DNA from: Nitrosomonas ureae
GTDB lineage: Bacteria; Pseudomonadota; Gammaproteobacteria; Burkholderiales; Nitrosomonadaceae
DNA: 64,000 bases
Direction: 5' to 3'
Assembly (NCBI RefSeq): GCF_001455205.1
Contig: NZ_CP013341.1
Location: 1,798,001 to 1,862,000, forward strand
Numbering within the stretch: the first letter of the stretch is position 1; each line of letters starts with the position of its first letter. Below, piece by piece: positions 8,437-16,873 of this stretch. A program made the position numbers and the translations under genes. A model generated the notes under the pieces. It had not been told where the DNA came from. It saw only the letters and a program-made list of their open reading frames with translations, and did not search any database.

Positions 8437-10527
8437 ATGAACCGCTACGCACTTTGGCAGTACCTGATTATTGCGGTTTCACTGCTACTCGGCTTGCTTT
8501 ACACTTTGCCGAATTTTTATGGCGAATCTCCAGCAATACAGATTTCTCCTATACGAATTTCTACAAGCTCTGATACCGCACTTTTGCAACGAGTCGAAGA
8601 TACATTGAAACAAGCCAATCTCGAGATGAATGGAATTATTCTTGAGGAAGGCAGCATTAAGGTTCGTTTCGCCGACACGGATTTGCAGATGAAAGCGAAA
8701 GATTTACTTGAATCCGCGCTGGGCAACGAGTATATCATTGCTTTGAACCTGCTTCCCAATTCTCCGCAATGGCTTACAAACCTGGGAGCCTTGCCAATGT
8801 ATCTGGGATTGGATTTGCGAGGTGGAGTGCATTTCATGCTTGCGGTTGATATGGAAGGGGCGATTGAGAAGTCACTCGATCGTTATAGTATCGATATACG
8901 TAGTACATTGCGCGAGAAAAGGATTTCATACACCGGTCTTGAGAAGCAAGCCAAAAAACTGGTGATAAAATTTCGTGATGTTGAGTCACGCTCAAAGGCA
9001 GAAGCGGAATTAAAATCAAATTTTGCGGATTTCGCATTAAGTACAGAAGATGTCGAGAATCGATATCATCTCATTGCTGCCATCAAACCGGAAGTTCAGA
9101 TACGTATGCAGGATTCTGCCGTAATGCAGAACATCACTACGCTGCGTAATCGTGTCAATGAATTAGGTGTGGCCGAGCCTATCATTCAGAAAGCGGGTGC
9201 AGATCGCGTAATTGTTCAATTGCCGGGTGTGCAAGATACTGCTAAAGCAAAAGATATTTTGGGGCGGACGGCTACGCTGGAAGTTCGTATGGTTGATGAC
9301 GAACATGATCTTGATGCAGCCTTACGTGGCAGAGTTCCGGTTGGAACAGAGCTGCACCAGGAGCGTGGCGGTAGTCCAATTCTCGTTAAAAAACAGGTTT
9401 TGCTTACTGGTGAACGCATTACCGATGCGCAACCGGGTTTCGATAAGGATAACCAACCGGCGGTACACATCAGCCTGGATAATAATGGATCGCGCATTTT
9501 TAAACAATTAACGCGTGAGAATGTCGGTAGAAGAATGGCCATTCTGCTGATTGAAAAAAATACAGCAGAAGTCGTAACCGCACCGGTTATTCGTGAGGAG
9601 ATCGGCGGTGGTCGGGTTCAGATCAGTGGACGCATGACTAGCCTGGAGGCGCGGGATGTTGCGCTATTATTACGTGCAGGTGCATTAGCGGCACCCATGG
9701 ATATTATCGAGGAACGCACTGTTGGCCCAAGTTTGGGTGCGGATAATATTGCTCGAGGATTTAATTCAACCTTGTATGGATTTCTCGCCGTTGCCATTTT
9801 CATCATCGCCTATTACACAGCGTTTGGCGTTATTTCTTCTATTGCACTGGGATTTAACTTGTTGTTACTGGTAGGTTTATTATCGCTCATGCAAGCAACA
9901 CTGACCTTGCCAGGAATGGCCGCGCTGGCTTTAACAGTAGGCATGGCGATCGATGCCAATGTTCTGATTAATGAACGTATCAGAGATGAGTTGCGGGCTG
10001 GTGCCTCTCCGCAACTGGCGATTCACGCAGGGTATGAACGTGCATTTGGCACTATTCTGGATTCTAATATTACCACCTTGATTGCAGGCATTGCCTTATT
10101 TGCGTTTGGTTCGGGACCGGTTAAGGGTTTTGCTGTAGTGCTGTGTTTGGGTATTTTGACTTCCGTGTTTACGGCAATTTTTGTGTCTAGAGGTATGGTT
10201 AATTTTATGTATGGAAATCTTCGCAAACTTGACAATGTTCCTATCGGAGTGGTCTGGATACCGAAGCACGATTCTTTAGTTAACGGAGAAATCGATCTTT
10301 TCCCTGAGAATGAGGTTACTGAAACCACAATTAGTACAAAACCTAAGCGCAGCGAACAGATCGATGTGAGTGATGTAAAAACGGATATTGTCAGTCAAGC
10401 ATCAGTCATGGTCCAGGACGAAAGCTCAACAAAAATCTCAGCTAAAGTCGGAACGACTTCCAAAGCAATTGATAAGGTTAAAAGTAAACGTAAATCAGCC
10501 GACGTAAAAAAGAATAGACAGCAATAA
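8437..10527 (+). CDS. secD: Protein translocase subunit SecD
   Basis: SecD with SecF uses the proton gradient to pull exported proteins through SecYEG. The 696-residue product has an N-terminal membrane helix (residues about 7-26), then the large periplasmic domain including GLDLRGGVHFML near residue 130. An RND-type membrane domain with TLPGMAALALTVGMAIDANVLINERIRDEL follows near residues 490-520, with its conserved Asp. After the last helix there is an unusually long Lys/Ser-rich cytoplasmic tail of about 90 residues with repeated KSK and KRK, absent from E. coli SecD. secF starts 20 bases downstream. Confidence 0.96.
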   Translation: MNRYALWQYLIIAVSLLLGLLYTLPNFYGESPAIQISPIRISTSSDTALLQRVEDTLKQANLEMNGIILEEGSIKVRFADTDLQMKAKDLLESALGNEYIIALNLLPNSPQWLTNLGALPMYLGLDLRGGVHFMLAVDMEGAIEKSLDRYSIDIRSTLREKRISYTGLEKQAKKLVIKFRDVESRSKAEAELKSNFADFALSTEDVENRYHLIAAIKPEVQIRMQDSAVMQNITTLRNRVNELGVAEPIIQKAGADRVIVQLPGVQDTAKAKDILGRTATLEVRMVDDEHDLDAALRGRVPVGTELHQERGGSPILVKKQVLLTGERITDAQPGFDKDNQPAVHISLDNNGSRIFKQLTRENVGRRMAILLIEKNTAEVVTAPVIREEIGGGRVQISGRMTSLEARDVALLLRAGALAAPMDIIEERTVGPSLGADNIARGFNSTLYGFLAVAIFIIAYYTAFGVISSIALGFNLLLLVGLLSLMQATLTLPGMAALALTVGMAIDANVLINERIRDELRAGASPQLAIHAGYERAFGTILDSNITTLIAGIALFAFGSGPVKGFAVVLCLGILTSVFTAIFVSRGMVNFMYGNLRKLDNVPIGVVWIPKHDSLVNGEIDLFPENEVTETTISTKPKRSEQIDVSDVKTDIVSQASVMVQDESSTKISAKVGTTSKAIDKVKSKRKSADVKKNRQQ

Positions 10528-10547
10528 CCCATCACTAAGGATACAAC

Positions 10548-11486
10548 ATGGAATTATTCAGATTTAAGCATACCATTCCTTTCATGAAGTGGAGGCGGGT
10601 GGGTGCAATTATATCAATCGCAACGTTTATTCTTTCGGTCTTTTTTATCTCGACAAAGGGGCTCAACCTGGGCGTGGATTTCACAGGAGGAACAGTACTT
10701 GAAGTTGGCTATAGTCAAACCGCAGACTTGGAAAAAATACGTGGTGTGTTGACAGCTCTCGAGATGTCCGATGCAAGTGTACAAAATTTTGGCACCTCAA
10801 GAGAAGTTTTAATACGATTGCCTATTAAACCAGAGTTTTCCAGTGCTCAATTATCCGAGATTGTTTTAAATGCGCTGCGCGAAGTTGATTCTTCGGTTGA
10901 GATGAGGCGGGTGGAATTTGTTGGGCCGCAAGTGGGTCAGGAGTTATTGGAGAATGGCGCTCTCGCCTTGTTATTCGTTTCGTTAGGTATCGTGGCATAC
11001 CTGGCCGTGCGATTTGAGTGGAAATTTGGTGTAGCCGGTATTATTGCAAATTTACATGATGTCATTATCATTCTCGGTTTTTTTGCCTTTTTTCAATGGG
11101 AATTTTCATTGACAGTGCTAGCTGCAGTTTTAGCCATATTGGGCTACTCAGTGAACGAGTCAGTAGTTATTTTTGATCGTATTCGAGAAAATTTCCGTAA
11201 GCTTCGCAAAGCTTCAGTGACACAAGTAATTGATGGTGCGATCACGCAAACCATGTCGCGTACAATCATCACGCATGGTAGTACCCAAATGGTTGTAATT
11301 GCAATGCTCATATTTGGCGGCGAAGTGCTGTATTATTTCTCGTTAGCTCTGACAATCGGCATACTATTTGGCATTTACTCTTCAATTATGGTGGGCAGTT
11401 CTATCATCGTACTTCTGGGAGTCAAGCGCGAGGATCTACTCAAGCCGGAGAAAAAGCCATTGGAAAATGACGGAGCGGTTGTATAG
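10548..11486 (+). CDS. secF: Protein translocase subunit SecF
   Basis: SecF completes the SecDF complex. The 312-residue product has the typical N-terminus (MELFRFKHTIPFMKWRR), a first helix, the periplasmic GVDFTGGTVLEV motif, and five C-terminal helices. Among these is the signature LGYSVNESVVIFDRIREN near residue 200, followed by TMSRTIITHGSTQ. AAGGA precedes the start. It is the last gene of the queA-secF run. Confidence 0.97.
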   Translation: MELFRFKHTIPFMKWRRVGAIISIATFILSVFFISTKGLNLGVDFTGGTVLEVGYSQTADLEKIRGVLTALEMSDASVQNFGTSREVLIRLPIKPEFSSAQLSEIVLNALREVDSSVEMRRVEFVGPQVGQELLENGALALLFVSLGIVAYLAVRFEWKFGVAGIIANLHDVIIILGFFAFFQWEFSLTVLAAVLAILGYSVNESVVIFDRIRENFRKLRKASVTQVIDGAITQTMSRTIITHGSTQMVVIAMLIFGGEVLYYFSLALTIGILFGIYSSIMVGSSIIVLLGVKREDLLKPEKKPLENDGAVV

Positions 11487-11805
11487 AAGAATTTCTTCGT
11501 CAGCTGCTTCTGAGGTTTGTAACCGCAAATAGCATATGAAAATATATCAGCATCGGTGTCGCCAAGCTTCTGCTCAATCGCTTCTTAGTTCTCGCGGATG
11601 AGGAAAATTGATTGTAGATGTAAAAGGTGACATCACAAACCGCGGTTTTTGCTAATGGGGGTTGCGGTTCACATTTTCTTGATTTTTTGTTGCAGAATCT
11701 CGCTATTCTCCGCAGAATTACAAGAACCCCCGCGCTATCCGAGCCACTGCAACTACTTGAGTCTGGCTGGCCGACTTTGTTAACGATCGAGAGAGAAAAG
11801 GAAAC
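11487..11805. other. Spacer after secF, no gene supported
   Basis: A 13-base palindrome (GAAGAA/TTCTTC) lies directly after the secF stop. A 77-residue frame at 11627-11860 overlaps the next gene out of frame and resembles nothing, so it is not called. A short inverted repeat AACCGC/GCGGTT occurs near 11638-11668. No RNA gene is recognised. Confidence 0.45.
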
Positions 11806-12234
11806 ATGCCCACAACGAATAATGCAGCATCGAATACAAAAAATATTTGGCCCAAACTGATTACATTTTCATTCATAGTGTTGGTTATCGTTATTGCAGT
11901 AAGCCTGCTTCCACGAGGTTTCTCACAGGATCTATCAGTCGTAGGTCAAGGGACTAACGCGGTTGTATTGGTGCATGACGGCAATATACTTCAAAGCACC
12001 GATACCATGGCTGCCATGAATGCGGTAAGAGATGATTTCGAGCAACATGTTGCATTTATCGTAGCTGATATCAATACGCCAGAAGGCAAACGGTTTGCAG
12101 ATAACCATGGGTTCGGTCCGGCTGCATTGGCTTTCTTTGCAGCGAATGGAGAGCAATTGCAAATATTATATTCCGAACAAACGAGTGAATCTTTGCGGCG
12201 GCATTTAAATACAATTTTCAATTACAACTATTAG
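11806..12234 (+). CDS. Membrane-anchored thioredoxin-fold-like protein lacking CxxC
   Basis: A 142-residue protein with a good site (GAAAAGGAAAC) before ATG. Residues about 17-38 form one membrane helix, with a short polar N-terminus inside and the rest probably periplasmic. Residues 48-138 read like a reduced thioredoxin fold: a first strand AVVLVHDG, a helix, a central strand HVAFIVADINTPEGK, the cis-proline-like stretch GFGPAALAFFAANGEQL, and a last helix. The active-site Cys pair is missing and replaced by residues near DGNILQSTD, so oxidoreductase activity is not expected. Its function is unknown. Only a few dozen bases separate it from the IS nest, so it may mark the chromosomal border of the insertions. 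Confidence 0.55.
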   Translation: MPTTNNAASNTKNIWPKLITFSFIVLVIVIAVSLLPRGFSQDLSVVGQGTNAVVLVHDGNILQSTDTMAAMNAVRDDFEQHVAFIVADINTPEGKRFADNHGFGPAALAFFAANGEQLQILYSEQTSESLRRHLNTIFNYNY

Positions 12235-12305
12235 TAAGTTGAAGTATTCTGATTTTCAAGGAATCCGAAGTTTCATAAAATGAAGACATGAAATGGAGGG
12301 TGAAA

Positions 12306-13190
12306 ATGGAATTACCCCGCACCCAATATAGTCAGGAATTTCGGGAGCAATCAGTTAAGTTTTTAAAGAAAGTTGATTGACTCTGGTTGAAGCAGCAAAA
12401 CGGCTGTCGTTACCCCAAGGGACACTAAAGAATTGGGTTTATACTGACAAACGAGGAGAGCTCACTACAGTAGGCAAGCATCAGAAGCCGCTGTTTGAAC
12501 TTGAGTTAGAGCTATCCAGAGTTAAACGTGAATTAGCAGAAGTCAAGATGGAGCGTGATTTTATAAAAAATGTGTGACGTATTTCGCGAAGCTTAGTTGT
12601 TACATTTGGTGGTGAAAGAGGGTCTGATTGAATCGATGCGACAAAAATATCCGATTGCGCTCATGTGCCGGGCATTTGATGTTTCCGAGAGCGGCTTTCA
12701 TGCCCAAAGGACTCGCCCGGTCTGTAAACGTAAGCAGGAGAATACAAGACTGGAAATAGAAATACTGGCCGCACACCAACGTACACGAGAGACCTACAAT
12801 GCCGAGCGCTTGCATTATGACTTGGCGGATCACGGAGTACAAACCACGCCATACCGCGTTAGAACATTGCGCAAGAAATTGAACTTGCGTTGTAAGCAAA
12901 AACTGAAATTCAAGGCGACCACCGATTCTAAACATCATTTACCGGTTGCGCCCAATATTCTGAACCGGGAATTTGCTGTTAACGCACCTGATAAAGTGTG
13001 GGTCAGTGACATCACTTACATCCCTACAGACGAAGGTTGGCTGTATTTGGCTGGCGTAAAGGATCTGTTTAATGGAGAACTGGTAGGCTATGCCATGAAT
13101 GAGAGAATGACCAGGAGCCTGGTTATACAGGCATTATTTCGTGCAACAGCGAAAAAACATCCGGACAAAGGACTCATTGCTCACTCGGAT
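12306..13190 (+). pseudogene. IS3 element A transposase, orfA and 5' part of orfB
   Basis: OrfA begins MELPRTQYSQEFREQSVKF and contains the helix-turn-helix TLVEAAKRLSLPQGTLKNWV. It is broken twice. A T5 run at 12360-12364 is one base short of the expected T6, and the codon expected to be Gly before LTLVEA is TGA (12374-12376). Further frame changes lie at the orfA/orfB boundary (about 12565-12600). OrfB then runs from about 12597 with the integrase-core motif VWVSDITYIPTDEGWLYLAG. It stops at His-Ser-Asp (13190), where the IS110 left end begins; the 10 residues after that are read from IS110 DNA. The element cannot move by itself. Confidence 0.8.
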
Positions 13191-13204
13191 AGTAAGAATA
13201 CATG

Positions 13205-13440
13205 CACCAGATTTCAATAATGAGTTGACTCAATTATTGAATGAGTAATTATTGGAGCTCTGGTGCCGTAAGGGTTGCCAAGTTTCCTGACCCCCACTCT
13301 GATCGACCACAATTTGTGTCATTCCTCGGATCTGTCGGTTACTTGGCAACATCTGACGGTGAGGTTTCACCTCGCCTTTGTCTGTGACCCAAGAAGGGCC
13401 TGATCGCTTATCTCTTTACTGTCTTGTCCTGACAATCGGT
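13205..13440 (+). ncRNA. Candidate bridge RNA of IS110 copy 1
   Basis: This is a predicted fold, read by eye. There is a 5' stem (13207-13211 with 13259-13263 and 13215-13221 with 13248-13254). A perfect 10-bp helix (13274-13283 with 13341-13350) closes a large internal loop. An 8-bp hairpin follows (13358-13365 with 13369-13376, one G-U), then a donor-like loop. In the first loop, 13295-13305 (CACTCTGATCG) resembles the left target CACTCGGAT, and 13324-13332 is complementary to GATCCGAGG, close to ATCCGCGG at 18009. In the last loop, AGAAGGGC (13392-13399) equals the element's right end, and TTACT (13416-13420) is complementary to the left end AGTAA. This is the guide layout described for IS621-type bridge RNAs. 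Transcription is not shown. Confidence 0.7.
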
Positions 13441-13486
13441 TTCGGTGAATCCCTATCAATAACTGTATTCAAAATGGGGAACGAAA

Positions 13487-14569
13487 ATGAATAATCAATC
13501 ATTATCCAATCATCAAACCATTGTTGGGGGAGTCGATACACACAAAGATCTTCATTTCGTCGCTATAGTCGATGCCTATGATCGAGTACTTTCCAGTAAT
13601 TCTTTCCCAACGACGCGACAGGGTTATAAATCAATGTTGGATTGGATGCAATCTTTTGGTGAGGTCAAGCGCATTGGAATAGAATGCACAGGGACTTATG
13701 GTGTAGGCTTGTTAAGATATTTACAACAATTTGATATCGAAATTTTAGAGGTTACTGCACCAGATAAAACAATTCGGCGCAAACGTGGTAAAGACGACAC
13801 AATTGATGCGGAAAATGCGGCGCATGCAGCATTTGCTGGTATACGCACCGTCACACCTAAAACGCGTGATGGCATGGTCGAATCGCTACGGGTTCTCAAG
13901 ATGTGTAGGAAGACCGCCATTGCAGCTCGCCGTATCGCACTACAAATGATCCAAATGAATATTATCTCTGCGCCAGAAGCGATTCGTGAATCACTACGCA
14001 CAATGACTCGAATGCAATTAATCCGTACCCTTGCTGCCTGGCGACCAGATATGAGTGGGTATCGTGATATATCAACTGCATACAAAATTGCATTGAAATC
14101 GCTTGCACGACGATATTTGGAGTTACATGACGAAATTGCAGATTTGGATGTGATGATTTCCGTCATTGTTGATGAATTAGCCCCCGAACTGATTACAGGC
14201 AAAGCCATTGGATATGAATCTGCGGCACAGCTACTCATTACCATAGGAGACAATCCGGAACGCTTAAAGTCTGAAGCTAGCTTTGCGGCGTTGTGTGGTG
14301 TCAATCCAATTCCTGCCTCATCAGGCAAGGTCAATAGGCACAGGTTAAATCGTGGGGGTGATAGAGCGGCTAACAGCGCGCTGCATATTATTGCTATAGG
14401 ACGATTGCGGATAGACGCCAGAACTAAAGAGTATGTTGAAAAGCGTTTAACTCAGGGTCACACTAAACTTGAAGCACTTCGTTGCCTTAAACGTTATATC
14501 GCAAGAGAGGTATATTACACTTTGAGAAAGAGAAATAATTTAATCAATAGCGCACAAATTGCAGCTTGA
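13487..14569 (+). CDS. IS110-family recombinase, copy 1
   Basis: A 360-residue IS110-group recombinase. The N-terminal RuvC-like domain has the DEDD set: Asp17 in GGVDTHKD, Glu66 in IGIECTGTYG, and two Asp around residues 104 and 107 in KDDTIDAENA. A helical middle follows, then the C-terminal domain with the presumed catalytic serine in NPIPASSGKVNR (about residue 278) and the conserved RLNRGGDRAANSALHIIA. The start ATG follows GGGGAACGAAA. The protein is close to copy 2 (roughly nine of ten residues alike by eye) but clearly diverged, so the two are not a recent duplication. All catalytic positions are present, so it may still be active. Confidence 0.93.
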   Translation: MNNQSLSNHQTIVGGVDTHKDLHFVAIVDAYDRVLSSNSFPTTRQGYKSMLDWMQSFGEVKRIGIECTGTYGVGLLRYLQQFDIEILEVTAPDKTIRRKRGKDDTIDAENAAHAAFAGIRTVTPKTRDGMVESLRVLKMCRKTAIAARRIALQMIQMNIISAPEAIRESLRTMTRMQLIRTLAAWRPDMSGYRDISTAYKIALKSLARRYLELHDEIADLDVMISVIVDELAPELITGKAIGYESAAQLLITIGDNPERLKSEASFAALCGVNPIPASSGKVNRHRLNRGGDRAANSALHIIAIGRLRIDARTKEYVEKRLTQGHTKLEALRCLKRYIAREVYYTLRKRNNLINSAQIAA

Positions 14570-14572
14570 CAT

Positions 14573-15124
14573 TTAGAAGGGCATCAGTAAATGACGCATT
14601 GATCCTGGTAAATCGTTTCCAGCATCTTCCAGAATATCCGGCACCCGATTGATAATCGAACGGATCCCTTGTGGGATAACAATACCAAATTCAGAAAGCA
14701 GGCCGCGTATCTGATTTGCCTGTGCGGTTCTGGCTTTGACGAAACCTTGCCTGGCACGATGCACTGACAAAATGGCTTGTTGCTCAATATTCTTGATCGA
14801 TACAAAACGCATGTTGGGTCGGCTTACCGCTTCGCAGATCGCTTCCGCATCTGCCATATCATGCTTGTTGGTCTTGACGTAGGGTTTGACAAATTGGGGT
14901 GACATGAGCTTGACGGTGTGCCCAAATTCGCACAGCTTTCTCGCCCAATGGTGTGAACTACCGCAGGCTTCCATCCCAATCAGGCAAGGCTCCAGATTGG
15001 CAAAAAACTTTGACATCTCGCTACGGCGCAACTGCTTGCGCAGCAACGCCTTACCATACATATCCACGCCATGAATCTGAAATACTTCTTTTGCCAAATC
15101 AATGCCTATCGTTGTAATCTTCAT
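14573..15124 (-). pseudogene. IS1111-type recombinase, 3'-truncated
   Basis: This encodes residues 1-180 of the same recombinase found complete at 18613-19668, identical as far as I can read. It then ends in three residues (MPF) read from the IS110 right end. The RuvC-like DEDD residues are present (Asp9, Glu52, Asp89, Asp92), but the C-terminal serine domain is gone, so the product should be inactive. The break falls at CAGTAAATG, whose AGTAA equals the first bases of the IS110 left end. Confidence 0.85.
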
Positions 15125-15207
15125 GTCGGACGCTCCTCTCTTATTTAGTGGGCTTTATTGCACTACTACTTTGGCACTTCGATGCCGTTTAGGGTAGTGG
15201 GCGTCCA
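14584..15207 (-). mobile_element. Truncated IS1111-type element, 5' portion
   Basis: About 620 bases repeated almost exactly (one difference seen, 15157-15177 region) at 19130-19751. It keeps the recombinase-start end with the 12-base subterminal repeat AGTGGGCGTCCA (15196-15207). It lacks the other end and the 3' non-coding region where an IS1111 guide RNA would lie. It interrupts IS3 fragment C on its right. Confidence 0.85.
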
Positions 15208-15626
15208 TTCCATTACATCAAATTGCCGGTTAACCTTGTCCGTTGGCCGGTCAAGCAAATCGTCCGAAATGGTTGTCCAACACTTTTTGCCGCGTCGAAC
15301 ACCTTGTATTCCAAGCTTCTTCATTAACCGCTCGACCGTACAACGAGCAACACCAATACCTTCTCGCAGCAACTGCCGCCATACTTTGCGAGCACCATAA
15401 ACTCGGAAATTGTCTTTCCATACCCGCTGTATATCAAGTTCTAGTCTCATATCCCGCTTGATGCGGTCAGGCAATCGATCGGGATCTCGCTCGCGCGCTT
15501 TGTGTTCGTAGTAGCTCGACGGGGCAATCCAGATTTCATTGCAGATTGGCTCGACCCCGGATTCCGCTTTGTTGCTATCGACAAATGTCACCATCATTTC
15601 GGTCGGCGGTCAATGGAATGGACGCC
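15200..15626. repeat. 15-bp inverted repeat flanking IS3 fragment C
   Basis: GGCGTCCATTCCATT (15200-15214) recurs inverted at 15612-15626. The left copy overlaps the IS1111 end. The right copy lies next to the broken 5' side of IS3 fragment C. This may be a leftover IS1111 end plus target, or a trace of an inversion. Confidence 0.6.
15208..15597 (-). pseudogene. IS3-family transposase orfB fragment (element C)
   Basis: N-terminal part of an IS3-group orfB, beginning MMVTFVDSNKAESGVEPIC and carrying APSSYY and VWKDNFRVYGARKVWRQL. It stops at NRQF, where the IS1111 end begins, so the DDE catalytic core is absent. Upstream, no orfA is left: a stop and the inverted repeat at 15612-15626 lie there. 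A few residues also seem missing inside (EPIC runs straight into NEIWIAPSSYY). It is a relic distinct from elements A and B. Confidence 0.75.
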
Positions 15627-15718
15627 TTCATCTGATGTTGACGTATAACTCTCAAATGGGACATTGGAGTTGCCCCCTTTGAACGGACACATTATGTTCT
15701 GTTTAAAGGAGAAGTAAG

Positions 15719-16039
15719 ATGACACAAAACTACAAACCTGCTTACCCACCGGAGTTTCGTCAGCAGATGGTGGAATTGGTAGCATTAGGCAAATGCCCCA
15801 AGCAATTATCCAAGGAATTTGGATGCCACTACACTTCGATACAAACCTGGTGTCGAGCAGCAGGTGTACCAATTAGATCAAGCCAGGCAATTGCTTTCGC
15901 TGCGACATCGAGTGTTGCTTCCTTGAGTGCCAACGAACGGCAGGAACTGCTGGAATTGCGTAAGAAGCTCAAGCGTGTGGAGATGGAGCGTGACATATTG
16001 GCAAAGGCTACGGCCTGGTTTGCAAACAACAAGGATTGA
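15719..16039 (+). CDS. IS3 element B orfA (helix-turn-helix protein)
   Basis: An intact 106-residue orfA of an IS3-family element, with AAGGAGAAG before the ATG. It begins MTQNYKPAYPPEFRQQMVEL and contains the helix-turn-helix KQLSKEFGCHYTSIQTWCRA. It ends in a leucine-zipper-like stretch ELLELRKKLKRVEMERDILAKATAWFA. The stop overlaps the orfB start region (TTGATG at 16036-16041), the arrangement in which IS3 elements make the OrfAB fusion by frameshifting. The partner orfB is truncated, so the element is dead unless supplied in trans. Confidence 0.85.
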   Translation: MTQNYKPAYPPEFRQQMVELVALGKCPKQLSKEFGCHYTSIQTWCRAAGVPIRSSQAIAFAATSSVASLSANERQELLELRKKLKRVEMERDILAKATAWFANNKD

Positions 16040-16623
16040 TGGGGAAGGTGTACCAATTAATCAAGGCAAACCGGGCCCAATTTCCGGCTCGTGTTCTATG
16101 CGAGACACTCGGTGTATCGCACAGCGGTTACTATGACTGGGCAAAACGCACACCCAGCCGACGGGCCATTACCAACTGTCGATTGATCGAGCAGATCATG
16201 GCCATATACCGTACCAGCGATTGTACGTATGGCCGTCCCCGCATTACCGTTGAATTAGCCGATCGTGGAGTCAGGGTCAATCATAAGCGCGTAGGCAGGT
16301 TGATGCGTGAAGCTGGAATTAAAGGGGTGAGTCGCAGGCGAGGCTTTGTGATCACGACTCATCGGAATAAGCGTGACCGCCCTGCACCGGATTTAGTGCA
16401 ACGCCATTTCAAGGCAGCTAGCATCAATCAACTATGGGTTGCGGACATGACTTACATTCCTACCTGGGCAGGGTTCCTGTACCTGGCCGTGGTCATCGAT
16501 GTATTCAGCCGTAAGGTAGTGGGCTGGTCTTTCGGTGAAACCATGACAGCAAGCCTGGTGATCAGTGCGTTGAACATGGCGTTAATCACTCGTAAACCGG
16601 GCAAAGTGATTCACCATAGCGAT
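16036..16623 (+). pseudogene. IS3 element B orfB, truncated at HSD by IS110 copy 2
   Basis: The reading frame runs from TTG 16036 (or ATG 16039) through YGRPRITVELADRGVRVNHK and the integrase core QLWVADMTYIPTWAGFLYLAVV, with the first catalytic Asp. It stops at His-His-Ser-Asp (16623). The next bases, AGTAAGAATAC, are the IS110 left end. The 3' part with the last catalytic Glu is nowhere in the window: what follows IS110 copy 2 belongs to element A, a different IS3 subgroup. So this gene was both interrupted and separated from its tail. Confidence 0.85.
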
Positions 16624-16637
16624 AGTAAGAATACTTG

Positions 16638-16873
16638 CACCAGATTTCAATAATGATTTGACTCAATTATTGAATGAGTAATTATTGGAATTCTGGTACC
16701 GTAAGAATTGCCAAGTTTCCTGACTCTCAGAGCGATAGACCGTCAATAGTGTCATTCCCTGGATCTGTCGGTTATTTGGCAATATCTATCGGTGAGGTTT
16801 CACCTCGCCATTGTCTGTGACCCAAGAAGGGCCTGATCGCTTATCTCATTACTGTCTTGTCCCGGCAATCGGT
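16638..16873 (+). ncRNA. Candidate bridge RNA of IS110 copy 2
   Basis: It is collinear with the copy 1 candidate (constant offset 3433) and keeps the same helices. The loop-closing helix 16708-16716 with 16774-16782 changes a G-C pair to G-U, so pairing survives substitution. The hairpin and donor segments AGAAGGGC (16825-16832) and TTACT (16849-16853) are unchanged. The target-like segment differs: CAGAGCGATAG at 16728-16738 resembles this copy's own left flank, CATAGCGAT, not that of copy 1. The right-guide position (16757-16765) would read GATCCAGGG on the target; its original target half is not in the window. Confidence 0.68.

Larger units (their letters stand above)
13191..14583 (+). mobile_element. 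IS110-group element, copy 1
   Basis: The left end starts AGTAAGAATAC directly after the IS3-A codons for His-Ser-Asp. The right end is AGAAGGGCAT (14574-14583). It has no terminal inverted repeats, as expected for this group, and a 296-base non-coding left end before the recombinase. The right end does not abut IS3-A; it joins a truncated IS1111-type element at CAGTAAATG. The right junction can be placed one base either way because a C can belong to either side. Confidence 0.85.

Noticed and set aside
11627..11860. 77-codon ORF
   Set aside because: Overlaps the better supported gene at 11806 out of frame, lacks a ribosome-binding site and resembles no protein family.
13696..14334. 212-codon minus-strand ORF inside IS110 copy 1
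   Set aside because: Mirror of the recombinase frame; the equivalent frame in copy 2 is differently bounded, so it is not conserved as a gene.
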